From an uncultured Eubacterium sp. (GTDB taxonomy: Bacteria > Bacillota_A > Clostridia > Lachnospirales > Lachnospiraceae): a stretch of DNA of 56,754 nucleotides. Positions 1 through 8,584 of this stretch are shown piece after piece. The first letter of the stretch is position 1. Each line of letters begins with the position of its first letter. The stretch spans positions 1-56,754 of the forward strand of contig CAJUSH010000017.1 of the NCBI GenBank assembly GCA_910589045.1, given 5' to 3'. The notes under the pieces were generated by a model, which saw only the letters and a list, made by a program, of their open reading frames with translations, had not been told where the DNA came from and ran no database searches. Made by a program: the position numbers and the translations under genes.

Positions 1-131
1 CCGCTCCCATGACGCAGTTTCCCGCTCTCCTTCAATCCCCGGAAAGCATCCCTCATACGGCCGATGATCTCCGGCTGGATATCCAGGGAATGGTGCGCCG
101 GAAACACCCTTTCCACAGGAAGAAGCGCCAT
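1..131 (-). CDS. C-terminal part of a metallo-beta-lactamase-fold hydrolase (runs off the left edge)
   Basis: The frame opens with ATG at 131 behind an AGGAGG ribosome site and runs off the window, showing 43 residues. The stretch around VERVFPAHHSLDIQPEII is typical of the end of MBL-fold hydrolases, where a PAHH/PGH segment supplies a metal ligand near the C-terminus. The usual N-terminal HxHxDH metal site should lie before it, but upstream the same frame meets a stop near 243-248 and contains no HxHxDH. The gene is therefore either a 5'-truncated remnant or a re-initiated fragment. The AGGAGG could be coincidental because it lies in the codons of an upstream open stretch. The family call is fairly good; intactness is doubtful. 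Confidence 0.5.
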   Translation of the reverse strand, partial: MALLPVERVFPAHHSLDIQPEIIGRMRDAFRGLKESGKLRHGS

Positions 132-151
132 CTTTTCCCTCCTGAAAGTAT

Positions 152-295
152 TTATCCCATTCCCCCGGATACTCCCGGTTCCCACAATTTCCCCTGTACC
201 ACCGCAAAATAGATATCTTCCCTGCCAAGCGCTTCCCTTATCCTCCGTTCGCTATGCGGATTCAGAAAAAAACTGTAGCGCCCCGGAAAAATCAT
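152..295 (-). CDS. Small hypothetical ORF (47 aa) coupled to the acetyltransferase gene
   Basis: A 47-residue frame begins at an ATG that overlaps the TGA stop of the preceding acetyltransferase gene (ATGA), the usual arrangement for translational coupling. It starts MIFPGRYSFF and ends before the MBL-like fragment. No family is recognised. It lies over the place where the missing upstream part of the MBL gene would be expected, so it could be decayed sequence instead of a gene. Confidence 0.25.
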   Translation of the reverse strand: MIFPGRYSFFLNPHSERRIREALGREDIYFAVVQGKLWEPGVSGGMG

Positions 296-786
296 AATCG
301 GGATATACGGCCCTTATTGTCTTCTCCACGATCTTCCAAAGCCTTTGCCATACACAATGATTCCGGCATATCCGCATACGGACCATAATTCGGGATCACC
401 TGAAAACCCAGCTTTTTATATACGGCACAGGATTCAGCCAATAACTCCCCGGTTTCAAGAACCATTTTCTTATATCCCAGTTCTACGGCCCATTCCATCA
501 AAAGGGCGACAAGCCTGCTCCCTATGCCCCGTCCCTGATATTCTGTATGTACAAACACCCGCTTCAATTCTATCGTTTCATCATCATATCTTCTGATGGC
601 CCCGCCGCCAATTACCCGGTTCCCTTCATACACAACGATTGCTTCCTTAATTTCATCCAACTGGTTATATTTTTTGTATTTGTCTCTTTCTATCTTTTTC
701 CCGACACGTCTGTCCAGATCCATATCAAGAAGCCTGCAGTTTTCTATAAAATCTTTATTTTTGCCATCTGTTCTTTGAAATTTCAT
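292..786 (-). CDS. GNAT-family N-acetyltransferase
   Basis: This 164-residue protein has the GNAT fold signatures: a strand pair ending in VIGGGAIRRY, then RVFVHTEYQGRGIGSRLV (motif A, Q/RxxGxG/A acetyl-CoA pyrophosphate loop) at about 97-115, and a later SCAVYKKLGF segment (motif B). Such enzymes move an acetyl group from acetyl-CoA to an amine; the substrate cannot be read from the sequence. The start at 786 is preceded by GGAGGG at a suitable distance. It is on the same strand as the tetrapyrrole operon but separated from it by the LytTR-like fragment and has no evident link to it. Confidence 0.85.
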   Translation of the reverse strand: MKFQRTDGKNKDFIENCRLLDMDLDRRVGKKIERDKYKKYNQLDEIKEAIVVYEGNRVIGGGAIRRYDDETIELKRVFVHTEYQGRGIGSRLVALLMEWAVELGYKKMVLETGELLAESCAVYKKLGFQVIPNYGPYADMPESLCMAKALEDRGEDNKGRISRL

Positions 787-813
787 AATAAAATCCCTCC
801 GGAAATTGAAAGC

Positions 814-1155
814 CTAAAACTCGTACCTTGTCCCATGTGAAAGCAAAAGCCCATCTGTCAATTCCACACATAAAATAACCGTGTTCTCATCCTCAAGATC
901 AGGTTCCTCAAACACATCAATAGAATCCTCGGCCTCCCCCGGAACAATGACCAGCTTCCCGTAAAGCTCCTCCGTCCCCTCCCGTGTCACAATCACGACC
1001 TTTTTATCCCTGCTCATCAAATAACAGATCTCACAGAGGGCAGTCCGCCGGATACTGCCGCCGCGCCTATACGAAAAGCAGCGGGCGGCACTGCACTTCT
1101 GACGGACACTGCGCGTCAAAGCCTCACGCGGCTTGACGGAATCGCTCTTTTCCAC
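814..1155 (-). pseudogene. Decayed LytTR-type DNA-binding domain
   Basis: The frame opens with GTG at 1155, seven bases from the stop of cobA-hemD. Its middle part, from FSYRRGGSIRR through EICYLMSRDKKVVIVTREG to ELYGKL, resembles the first half of a LytTR domain (DNA-binding output domain of LytR/AgrA regulators). The end, ELTDGLLLSHGTRYEF, resembles the last LytTR strand. The normally conserved central helix with its F...HRS..VN motif is missing, replaced by an acidic stretch. No receiver domain precedes it. A broken LytTR regulator is the best explanation; a genuine small divergent protein (with an internal ATG start) remains possible. Confidence 0.4.
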
Positions 1156-1161
1156 AGCGCG

Positions 1162-2727
1162 TCACCCTGCAGCACCGCCATGCCGCGAAATTTCCATTGC
1201 CAGCGCAACCAGGCTCTCAATCGTCGCCTCCCGGGATATATGCACCTGCATACCCGTCTCCTTCGCCGCCTGCGCAGTCATCTCCCCGATGCACAGCGCC
1301 GTAACCGCAGGCGTCTCGACCCCCGGATTTGCCGCGAGAAATCCACGCACCGTGGAAGCGCTCGTGAAAAATACGCCATCCAGCTCCCCTGCCCTGAGCA
1401 TCCCCGCCACGTCCACAAGCTCGTTTTTCTCGTACACCGTCTCGTAGACGGACAGATCCGTCACCCGCAGGCTGCGTCCATGCGCACGGGCGGTTTCCTC
1501 CATCACCTCCACCAGCCTCGGGTTTCCGATATCCGAGCGGGGAATCAGCACCCTCGCCTGATCCGCCAGCCGCTCACCCAGCAGGGCGCCCAGCGCTTCC
1601 CCGCTGTATACCGCCGGCATCTCATCCGCGAGAATCCCCCTCTTTTCAAGGGCTCCCCCTGTCCCCGTGCCGATCACTGCCAGCGTAATCCCGCAAAGGC
1701 TCCGCCCGTCCTTTCCGACCTCCCGCAGGGCATCAAAAAAGATATCCACGCCTGCGGGGGACGTAAACACAATACAGTCATAGGCATCCGGCTTTAACAC
1801 GGCCTCCATAAGCGCCTGGTTTTGCGCCAGGGGCCGGACCCGGATCGCCGGAAGCTCGATCACCTCCGCCCCCTCCTGCCGCAGACGCGAAGCCAGCGCC
1901 GAGCTGCGCCCCGCGGGGCGCGTCGTCACATAGCGCTTCCCGAACAGGGGCAGCTTTTCGAACCAGCCGAAGCGCCCTCCAAGCGCCGCCACATGGCCGA
2001 CCACAATGATCGCAGGGGTTGCCGCCCCTGCCCGCTTTGCCTCCTGCTCCAGTGAGGCGACCGTTGCGATGAGCCGCCGCTGCCTGCCGGTCGTCCCGCA
2101 GGAGAGCACAGCCGCCGGGGTCTCCGGATCCATCCCGGCATCGAGCAGTCCACGCATAAGATCCGGCAGCGCCGAGCCCCCCATCAAAAAGACCAGCGTC
2201 GCATGAAGCCCTGCCAGCTCGTCAAAGGGCAGATCAAGAGGCTCGTTCTCCTTTTTATGCCCGGTAATGACGTGGAAGGAGCTTGTCAGCTCGCGGTGGG
2301 TCACCGGAATCCCGCAGTAGGCAGGCACGCTGACCGCGCTTGTGACCCCGGGCACCACCTCAAAGGGAATTCCCGCCTGCGCAAGCAGCTCCAGCTCCTC
2401 GCCGCCCCTCCCGAATACGAAGGGGTCGCCGCCCTTTAGCCGCACGACGCGCTTGCCCTCCTGCGCCCTGCAAAGCAGCAGGCGGTTGATCTCCTCCTGC
2501 GCCATGGCATGGGAGCCGCTGCGCTTTCCCACGTAAACGTGCTCCGCATCCGGCGGCAGCATCGGCAGGATAGACACCCCAACAAGCGCATCGTAGACTA
2601 CGACCTGTGCCTGTGCCAGCACCTCGCGCCCCTTTACCGTCATCAGCCCCGGGTCCGACGGGCCGGCACCTACCAGCCATACCTTTCCCTGCTCCCTGCG
2701 TTCCTCCCCCTGTTTATTCACCTGCAT
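1162..2727 (-). CDS. cobA-hemD: Uroporphyrinogen-III C-methyltransferase / uroporphyrinogen-III synthase fusion
   Basis: A 521-residue bifunctional enzyme of the cytosolic tetrapyrrole branch. Residues about 16-250 are a SAM-dependent uroporphyrinogen-III methyltransferase: VGAGPSDPGLMTVKG near 19-33, GGDPFVFGRGGEE at 99-111 and VPGVTSA near 125-131. Residues about 265-510, starting YVTTRPAGRSSALASRL, are HemD, which cyclises hydroxymethylbilane to uroporphyrinogen III. The fusion makes uro'gen III and converts it to precorrin-2, committing it to corrin or siroheme. This domain order is common in Clostridia. The separate precorrin-2 dehydrogenase (SirC/CysG type) is not seen in the window. 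hemC lies 20 bp upstream, consistent with one operon. Confidence 0.96.
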   Translation of the reverse strand: MQVNKQGEERREQGKVWLVGAGPSDPGLMTVKGREVLAQAQVVVYDALVGVSILPMLPPDAEHVYVGKRSGSHAMAQEEINRLLLCRAQEGKRVVRLKGGDPFVFGRGGEELELLAQAGIPFEVVPGVTSAVSVPAYCGIPVTHRELTSSFHVITGHKKENEPLDLPFDELAGLHATLVFLMGGSALPDLMRGLLDAGMDPETPAAVLSCGTTGRQRRLIATVASLEQEAKRAGAATPAIIVVGHVAALGGRFGWFEKLPLFGKRYVTTRPAGRSSALASRLRQEGAEVIELPAIRVRPLAQNQALMEAVLKPDAYDCIVFTSPAGVDIFFDALREVGKDGRSLCGITLAVIGTGTGGALEKRGILADEMPAVYSGEALGALLGERLADQARVLIPRSDIGNPRLVEVMEETARAHGRSLRVTDLSVYETVYEKNELVDVAGMLRAGELDGVFFTSASTVRGFLAANPGVETPAVTALCIGEMTAQAAKETGMQVHISREATIESLVALAMEISRHGGAAG

Positions 2728-2747
2728 AATCCCACCTTTCTACTCCG

Positions 2748-3626
2748 TCATAAGCCGTCTCTCATATACCGCGCCAGCCCGATGCCGATCTGCTCCGCAT
2801 CCGCCGCGCTTCCGGTGGCACGCTCCCGCTCAAACCTGCCGTTATACGTATCACAATAGCCCTGCAGCGTCAGCACCCCGTCCTGTAATGTCGCATACGC
2901 CGCGATGGGGGACGAGCATCCCGCATCCAACTCCCGCAAAAACGCCCGTTCCGCCCGCGCCGCCGTCTCCGAGGCCCGATCAAAAAAGCCCTCCAGCCAG
3001 GCAAAGTCCTCCCCGGCCCGGCCCTGAACGGCGAGTATCCCCTGCCCGCCCGCAGGCAGCATCTCCTCCGTCGTAAAATAGCGGGAAATGCGGCTCGTCA
3101 GCCCCAGCCGGATCAGCCCCGCCGCCGCCAGCACAAGGGCACCGTATTCCCCCTCATCCAGCTTCCGCAGCCTTGTGAGCACGTTGCCCCGCACGGTCTT
3201 TGTCTGCATATCCGGATAAAGCTTTTGCAGCTGCATAATTCTCCGCTGGCTGGAGCTTCCGATGGGAAGCCCTGGGTCAGGCTCCGTCTTCCCCTCCGGG
3301 AGCACCAGAACATCCCGCACATCCTCCCGGCTTCCGTATCCGATAAGCGGAAGCTCCCCGCGCACCGTCATCGGCACATCCTTGAGGGAGTGGACGCACA
3401 GATCGATCCGGCGATCCAGAAGCGCGGCCTCCAATTCCTTGACAAAAAGCCCCTTGCCGCCCACCTCATCAAGCCTGCGGTCCAAAATTATATCCCCGGT
3501 TGTCTTCATCGTGACCAATACCGCTTCATATCCCGGACAATGACCGTTGATGTAATCTATCAGGGTCTGCGCCTGTACCACGGCCAGCCGACTCTTACGA
3601 CTGCCCACAACAATCCGCTTTTTCAC
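2748..3626 (-). CDS. hemC: Hydroxymethylbilane synthase (porphobilinogen deaminase)
   Basis: Condenses four porphobilinogens to hydroxymethylbilane. The 292-residue length is normal for the family. Visible motifs are GSRKSRLAVVQ near the N-terminus, the HSLKDVP loop at about 79-85, SSSQRR, and LDAGCSSPIAAY whose Cys (about 236) carries the dipyrromethane cofactor. I chose the GTG start at 3626 because AGGAGG sits seven bases upstream and the next residues VKKRIVVGSRKS match family N-termini; an ATG at 3653 would add nine unlikely residues and overlies the ribosome site. It lies between hemA and cobA-hemD, in pathway order. Confidence 0.96.
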   Translation of the reverse strand: MKKRIVVGSRKSRLAVVQAQTLIDYINGHCPGYEAVLVTMKTTGDIILDRRLDEVGGKGLFVKELEAALLDRRIDLCVHSLKDVPMTVRGELPLIGYGSREDVRDVLVLPEGKTEPDPGLPIGSSSQRRIMQLQKLYPDMQTKTVRGNVLTRLRKLDEGEYGALVLAAAGLIRLGLTSRISRYFTTEEMLPAGGQGILAVQGRAGEDFAWLEGFFDRASETAARAERAFLRELDAGCSSPIAAYATLQDGVLTLQGYCDTYNGRFERERATGSAADAEQIGIGLARYMRDGL

Positions 3627-3686
3627 TGCTCTACCTCCTGCATACTTACTCAAAGCACCATCCGCCGCGCACTTTCCCCCGACGGA

Positions 3687-4994
3687 TTACGAGCGCTTCC
3701 TCCGATCCCGCTCCAAAATCTCCTCCAGCATCCCAAGCGTATCCCGAAACACCTCCGGCGAAAGCCCGTCCCGCAGCCGAAACAGCATCCGTGAAACCGT
3801 CTTTGCCGCTGCCTGTGCAGTAATTACTTCGACCGTCTCCAGATCGTGCGCCGCAGCGCGGGAAAAATCCGGCTCCATGCGCCAGCACACATCCTCCGCC
3901 GCCAGCCGCGCCAGCTGCCGCACCGCCGGGACAAGATCCCTGCACTCGTACCAGCTGCGGAACTCCTGCGCCCCCTGCCCTGCCAGCTCCATAACCGCGC
4001 GGTACTGCTCCTGCAGCGCACCTGATTTTACACTTGCAAAATCGTCGATATCGTAGCGGCGCACACCCGGCAGCGTGTCAATGCCGCAGTCGATATCACG
4101 CGGCACCGCCAGATCCACATAAATCTGCGGCGCCGTGCCCTCCCGTTCCGGCAACGCCTCATTCCTGCAGCGCCCGTCCGTCCCGCCGTCAGCCGGACGC
4201 ACACCGCCGATACAGCTTGCGAGCGCCTCCCTTGTGATCGTCAGATTCGGGCTTGCCGTGGCGGAAAAAATAAAATCACACCTTGGAATGTACGCGTAGC
4301 GCTCCCCGTAGCCGATGCGCGACGCCCCACGTGGAATGTCAACCACACCGCTGTGGTACTGGCGCACCGTCACATATACCCTGGCGCCCTCGTTCAGCAG
4401 CGCCTGTGCCGTCAGCCGCCCCATCATGCCGTTTCCGATAACCATACAGACACGCCCCGCAAAGCTCTCACCCATCGCCCGAAACTGAGCGATGGCCTGT
4501 GTCGCGCAGGACGGGTCACCGTGATCGATATGCATCCGGCTTTTGCTCTGCTTGGCCGTGGTCACCGCCTGCCTGAAAAGCACCTCCGTCACCTTGTCCG
4601 TAGCATAGCACGCCCGCGCAAGGCTCAGGGCATCCTTCACCTGGGTCAGAATCTGATCCTCCCCGACGATCAGGGAATGCAGTCCGGCGGTCAGCTCCAT
4701 GAGATGTGTAACCGCCTCCATGCCGCTGCGGCATGTCCATGCATCCCGGTACGGCTCCCCGGGCTGTCCCTTCGCCTCGCAGATCATCCCGTAAAGATCA
4801 CTCACGAACGGGTCGCCCGTGCTCACGTACAGCTCCGTCCGGTTGCAGGTGGAGAGCAGCACCGCCCCCTCCACGTCCGGCCTGCCCTTTAGCATCTCCA
4901 AAAATGCCCCCGCCTGCTTTTTTGTGAAGGAGAACAGTGCCCGCACATCCACGGAGGCCAGGTTGTGGTCGATTCCCAGCATTTCTATTTTCAT
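3687..4994 (-). CDS. hemA: Glutamyl-tRNA reductase
   Basis: First enzyme of the C5 tetrapyrrole pathway: NADPH-dependent reduction of glutamyl-tRNA to glutamate-1-semialdehyde. In the 435-residue protein the catalytic Cys50 lies in LLSTCNRTELYVS, GEDQILTQVK follows, and the nucleotide-binding region VIGNGMMGRLTAQALL is mid-protein. The C-terminal dimerisation helix is present. An extra segment around 270-285, rich in Gly, Asp and Arg (GGVRPADGGTDGRC), looks like a loop insertion. The start overlaps the end of cbiC by four bases (ATGA), so the two are probably coupled. The partner hemL is not in the window. Confidence 0.95.
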   Translation of the reverse strand: MKIEMLGIDHNLASVDVRALFSFTKKQAGAFLEMLKGRPDVEGAVLLSTCNRTELYVSTGDPFVSDLYGMICEAKGQPGEPYRDAWTCRSGMEAVTHLMELTAGLHSLIVGEDQILTQVKDALSLARACYATDKVTEVLFRQAVTTAKQSKSRMHIDHGDPSCATQAIAQFRAMGESFAGRVCMVIGNGMMGRLTAQALLNEGARVYVTVRQYHSGVVDIPRGASRIGYGERYAYIPRCDFIFSATASPNLTITREALASCIGGVRPADGGTDGRCRNEALPEREGTAPQIYVDLAVPRDIDCGIDTLPGVRRYDIDDFASVKSGALQEQYRAVMELAGQGAQEFRSWYECRDLVPAVRQLARLAAEDVCWRMEPDFSRAAAHDLETVEVITAQAAAKTVSRMLFRLRDGLSPEVFRDTLGMLEEILERDRRKRS

Positions 4995-5683
4995 ATGTCT
5001 CTTCCCAGCAGGTAGATAAGTGCGTTGCAGATTGCAGCCGCCACGTTGGACCCGCCCTTTCTTCCTCTCGCAATAATAGAAGGCACATCGGCCGAAAGAA
5101 TCAGCTCCTTCGCCTGCACCACGTTCACAAAGCCGACCGGGACACCGATGATCAGGCGCGGTGAAAATTCCCCGCTGTGCACCAGCTCATAGAGCCGCAC
5201 CAGCGCCGTCGGCGCGTTTCCCACGGCAACGATCGCCGGCCGCTCCAGCGCCGCGGCCCTTTCCATGCACACGCAGGCACGGGTGATGCCCCGCTCCTTT
5301 GCCTCCCGCGCCACATCCGCATCCGACATAAAATTGTATACCGTGCCGCCGTGCTTTTCCAGCAGCCCCTTGTTGATGCCGGACATAGCCATCTGTGTAT
5401 CCGTGACAATACACGCCCCCTCCCGGATCGCCGCAAGCCCCTGCTCGACCGCATGATCGCTGAAATAGAGCGTATCCGCATAGGAGAAATCCGCCGTCGT
5501 GTGGATCACCCGTTTGATGATCGGCGCCTGCCGGCTATGCAGTATCTTTCCCATCGCCGCAAGCTCCTCCTCGATGATTGAAAAGCTCCTCCGCTCGATC
5601 TCCTCCGGGCGCACATCTTCAAGCACGATTCGTGCTGTCCTTTTTTCCCGTCCCCCGTCTTTTATCCCCTTCTCCTGTTCCAT
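4991..5683 (-). CDS. cbiC: Precorrin-8X / cobalt-precorrin-8 methylmutase
   Basis: Moves the C11 methyl group to C12, giving (cobalt-)cobyrinic acid precursor. The 230-residue chain has VIHTTADFSYADTLYFS with the catalytic His at about 61, GACIVTDTQMAMSGINK, and the GVPVGFVNVVQAKELI segment near the end. The start at 5683 is chosen because GGAGGG precedes it at a good distance; an open frame continues upstream to 5788 but would overlap cbiP and adds a Lys/Arg-rich stretch not expected in the family. The stop overlaps hemA by four bases. Confidence 0.95.
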   Translation of the reverse strand: MEQEKGIKDGGREKRTARIVLEDVRPEEIERRSFSIIEEELAAMGKILHSRQAPIIKRVIHTTADFSYADTLYFSDHAVEQGLAAIREGACIVTDTQMAMSGINKGLLEKHGGTVYNFMSDADVAREAKERGITRACVCMERAAALERPAIVAVGNAPTALVRLYELVHSGEFSPRLIIGVPVGFVNVVQAKELILSADVPSIIARGRKGGSNVAAAICNALIYLLGRDI

Positions 5684-5753
5684 TTGCTCCCTCCACGCAA
5701 TAGCTGTCTGTCTGCCGCTCAGCAATTCTCTGCCCGCCTCATGCTTCCTTCGC

Positions 5754-7343
5754 TCAACAGCGGTCTGCCTGCCGCGCGCTCCCGTCAATACCCATGATTT
5801 TATATATCATCTCCAGATCCAGATGCTCCCGCAGGGCATCCGCCAGCAGATCAAACTGATGCTCGCGGTACGCCTCCAGGGAAACCGGCTGCGGCGCGTC
5901 AAGCGCAACGCCCTTTCTGTCGGCCAGCGCCTGCAGCAGCGTTCCCACAACGCCGTCCGCATCAAAGATACCGTGGACGTAGGTGCCGTACACCGTGCCG
6001 CAAAAGGCGCCGTCCCCCCTGCGCTCGTGCGTCTGTATATTTTCGGTCCATACAAAGGGAGGCATCCGGCCAGGGTCCGCACTTTCCCCGTCCGCAAAGC
6101 CCCTCCCGGGGCACCCCTGATATTCCGCAATCGGGGTGCTCTCCCCCATATGGATCTCATAACCCTCGATTTCCTGCCCCGAGAGAATCCCAAGAACGCC
6201 GGAAAGCTCCGCAAATCTGCCGCGCACCCGGGTGCGAACCTTTGTCCCCGCAAATACCGTGCGCATCGCAAGCAGTCCGAGCCCCCGCAAGCTGCCGCCT
6301 TCCTCCACGCCAAGCGGATCGCACAGCTCCTCGCCGAGCATCTGATAGCCGCCGCAGATACCGAAAATCACCGCGCCCCCCGCATGTGCCCGCAGAAGCG
6401 CCGCCTCCATGCCGGACTCCCGCAGCCACCGCAGATCCCCCATAGTATTTTTCGTGCCCGGCAAAATGACCATGTCCGGCTCAGAAAGCTCCCCTGCGCG
6501 CTTCACGTAGCGCAGGCGCACCGCCTTCTGATTTTCCAGCACGAGAAAATCCGTAAAATTTGAAATGTGTGGCAGGCGCACAACCGCGATATCCAGCACT
6601 CCGTCTCCGCCGCATCCGCAAAAGCGCTCCGAAAGCGAATCCTCGTCCTCCACATCCACCGCTAAAAACGGCGTCACGCCCGCAACGGGAATGCCACAGC
6701 GCTTTTCAAGCATGGAAATTCCCGGCATGAGAATCGATTTATCACCCCGAAATTTATTGATGATAAGTCCCTTTACCCGCTCCCGCTCCCCGGGTGAAAG
6801 CAGCTCCAGCGTCCCTACAAGCTGGGCAAACACACCGCCCCGGTCAATGTCTCCCACCAGAAGCACCGGTGCGTCCACAAGCTCTGCCAGCCCCATGTTG
6901 ACGATGTCGTTATCCTTTAAATTGATCTCCGCGGGTGAGCCTGCACCCTCGATCACTATCATATCATACTGCCCCGCCAGCGAGCCATAGGCCCGCAGGA
7001 TTTCCGGCAAAAATTTTGTTTTGCAGGCATAGTACTCCCGCGCACCCATATTCCCGTACACCTCGCCGTTTACAATGACCTGCGAGCCGGTATCGTTGGT
7101 CGGCTTTAACAGGATCGGGTTCATGGCCGCTGCCGGCTCAATGCCAGCCGCCTGCGCCTGCACCACCTGGGCGCGCCCCATCTCAAGCCCCTCCCGCGTA
7201 ATGTAGGAGTTCAGCGCCATATTCTGGGATTTAAAGGGTGCCACACGGTATCCGTCCTGACGGAATATGCGGCAAAGCCCCGCCGCCAGCAGGCTCTTTC
7301 CGGCGTTGGACATCGTCCCCTGAATCATAATATTTTTTGCCAT
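5754..7343 (-). CDS. cbiP: Cobyric acid synthase (amidotransferase)
   Basis: Glutamine-dependent amidation of adenosyl-cobyrinate a,c-diamide at b, d, e and g. The 529-residue protein has the dethiobiotin-synthetase-like ATPase domain at the N-terminus (IQGTMSNAGKSLLAAGLCR, residues 8-25; then PFKSQNMALNSY) and a class-I-like glutaminase at the C-terminus with Cys330 in IFGICGGYQMLGEEL and a His in GTYVHGIFD. The length is slightly above the family norm, because of Gly/Asp-rich loops around 240-250 and 415-435. It sits between cbiC and cbiB in the same operon. Confidence 0.96.
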   Translation of the reverse strand: MAKNIMIQGTMSNAGKSLLAAGLCRIFRQDGYRVAPFKSQNMALNSYITREGLEMGRAQVVQAQAAGIEPAAAMNPILLKPTNDTGSQVIVNGEVYGNMGAREYYACKTKFLPEILRAYGSLAGQYDMIVIEGAGSPAEINLKDNDIVNMGLAELVDAPVLLVGDIDRGGVFAQLVGTLELLSPGERERVKGLIINKFRGDKSILMPGISMLEKRCGIPVAGVTPFLAVDVEDEDSLSERFCGCGGDGVLDIAVVRLPHISNFTDFLVLENQKAVRLRYVKRAGELSEPDMVILPGTKNTMGDLRWLRESGMEAALLRAHAGGAVIFGICGGYQMLGEELCDPLGVEEGGSLRGLGLLAMRTVFAGTKVRTRVRGRFAELSGVLGILSGQEIEGYEIHMGESTPIAEYQGCPGRGFADGESADPGRMPPFVWTENIQTHERRGDGAFCGTVYGTYVHGIFDADGVVGTLLQALADRKGVALDAPQPVSLEAYREHQFDLLADALREHLDLEMIYKIMGIDGSARQADRC

Positions 7344-7422
7344 CGTTCAAACCTCGCATCCAAAAGCCCGCTTCACGCGGTGCTTCGGTATTTTCAATGC
7401 CTGCGCACAGGAGCTGCCCTGC

Positions 7423-8484
7423 CTATCCCGCAAAGCACCACAGCAGGGCCGTGACAAGCACCCCGCAAACCCAGAACAGACAGGACGTCCCCCGCAGCAG
7501 CAGCATGCTGCGCAGAATGTCCTCCCGCTCCACCTCTCTTGTTCTTTCCCCGATCACAGGCTTGGGATGAATTTCCCCGAAATAGCTGGCAGGCCCCGCC
7601 AGCTCCACCCCCAGCGCTCCCGCCATCACGCTCTCCGTCTGGGCGGAGTTTGGGCTGGCATGGCTGCGGCGGTATTTCCGGTAAACCGTGAAAATCTCTC
7701 TCACGCTCCGCTTTTGCAGCTCCTCCTCAAGAAACAGCGCCCGGGGCTTACCGGCATGTCTGCCCCGCCATTTTGCCTTGACGGCCCAAAGGGGCCTTGC
7801 CAGGGCAAGCACGGCGAGCATAAAGACAGCCGAGAGCCTTGCCGGGATAAAATTGGCCGCGTCGTCAAGCCGCGCCGCCGCCGTACCGTAATCCCGGTAT
7901 ACCTCATTGCGGTAGCCCACCATGGAATCCATGGTATTCACCGCCTTATAAAACCAGGCAAGGGGCGCGCCGCCCAGGAAAGCAAACAGCAGAGGGGCAA
8001 TCACGCCGTCGGAGGTATTTTCCGCGACCGTCTCCACCGCCGCGCGAATGACCCCTTTCTCGTCCAGCGATTTCGTGTCCCTTCCGACAATCATGGAAAC
8101 CGCCCGGCGCGCCTCCTGCAGCCCATGCACATGCAGCGCCCGGTACACCGCATAGCTCTCCCGCTCCAGAGACTTTTCTGCAAGTGCATAATAAATCAAA
8201 AGACTCTCCGCCGCCGCGCCGCAGACGGGGTGAATGCGGTACGCCCCCACCGTCAATGCAGCCGCCGCGGAGACGACCGCAAGCAGCACAAAGACTACGA
8301 GATACACACCGCCTGCGCGCGCACCGCCCCTTGTCTTTGGAAACAGGGGCCTTGTCCATTTTTCCGTCCACCCGATGAGCCGTCCCACCAGACAGACCGG
8401 GTGACCCCTTCTCGGGTCCCCGAAGATCTGATCCAGTACGCCCGCGGCGGCGCAGGCAATCAAACGGCATGCAAATACGTCCAT
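7423..8484 (-). CDS. cbiB: Adenosylcobinamide-phosphate synthase (membrane)
   Basis: Couples aminopropanol phosphate or a related linker to adenosylcobyric acid. The protein is an integral membrane enzyme with several hydrophobic segments. Signature regions seen are DQIFGDPRRGHPVCLVGRLIGWTE near the N-terminus, AVETVAENTSDGVIAPLLFAFLGGAPLAWFYKAVNTMDSMVGYRN in the middle and ASPNSAQTESVMAGALGV in the second half. I use the ATG at 8484 (353 aa), directly after AAGGAGGAG; an upstream extension to 8583 lacks family similarity and overlaps nearly to cobT. Conserved motifs are intact. Confidence 0.95.
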   Translation of the reverse strand: MDVFACRLIACAAAGVLDQIFGDPRRGHPVCLVGRLIGWTEKWTRPLFPKTRGGARAGGVYLVVFVLLAVVSAAAALTVGAYRIHPVCGAAAESLLIYYALAEKSLERESYAVYRALHVHGLQEARRAVSMIVGRDTKSLDEKGVIRAAVETVAENTSDGVIAPLLFAFLGGAPLAWFYKAVNTMDSMVGYRNEVYRDYGTAAARLDDAANFIPARLSAVFMLAVLALARPLWAVKAKWRGRHAGKPRALFLEEELQKRSVREIFTVYRKYRRSHASPNSAQTESVMAGALGVELAGPASYFGEIHPKPVIGERTREVEREDILRSMLLLRGTSCLFWVCGVLVTALLWCFAG

Positions 8485-8584
8485 ATGCTCCTCCTTTTTG
8501 TGCGTCAGCGCATGTGCTGCAGGAAATCCGGCCGACGGCCCGCACGCGAATGAGCCTGACTCAGCGGACATCACGCCGGACACA

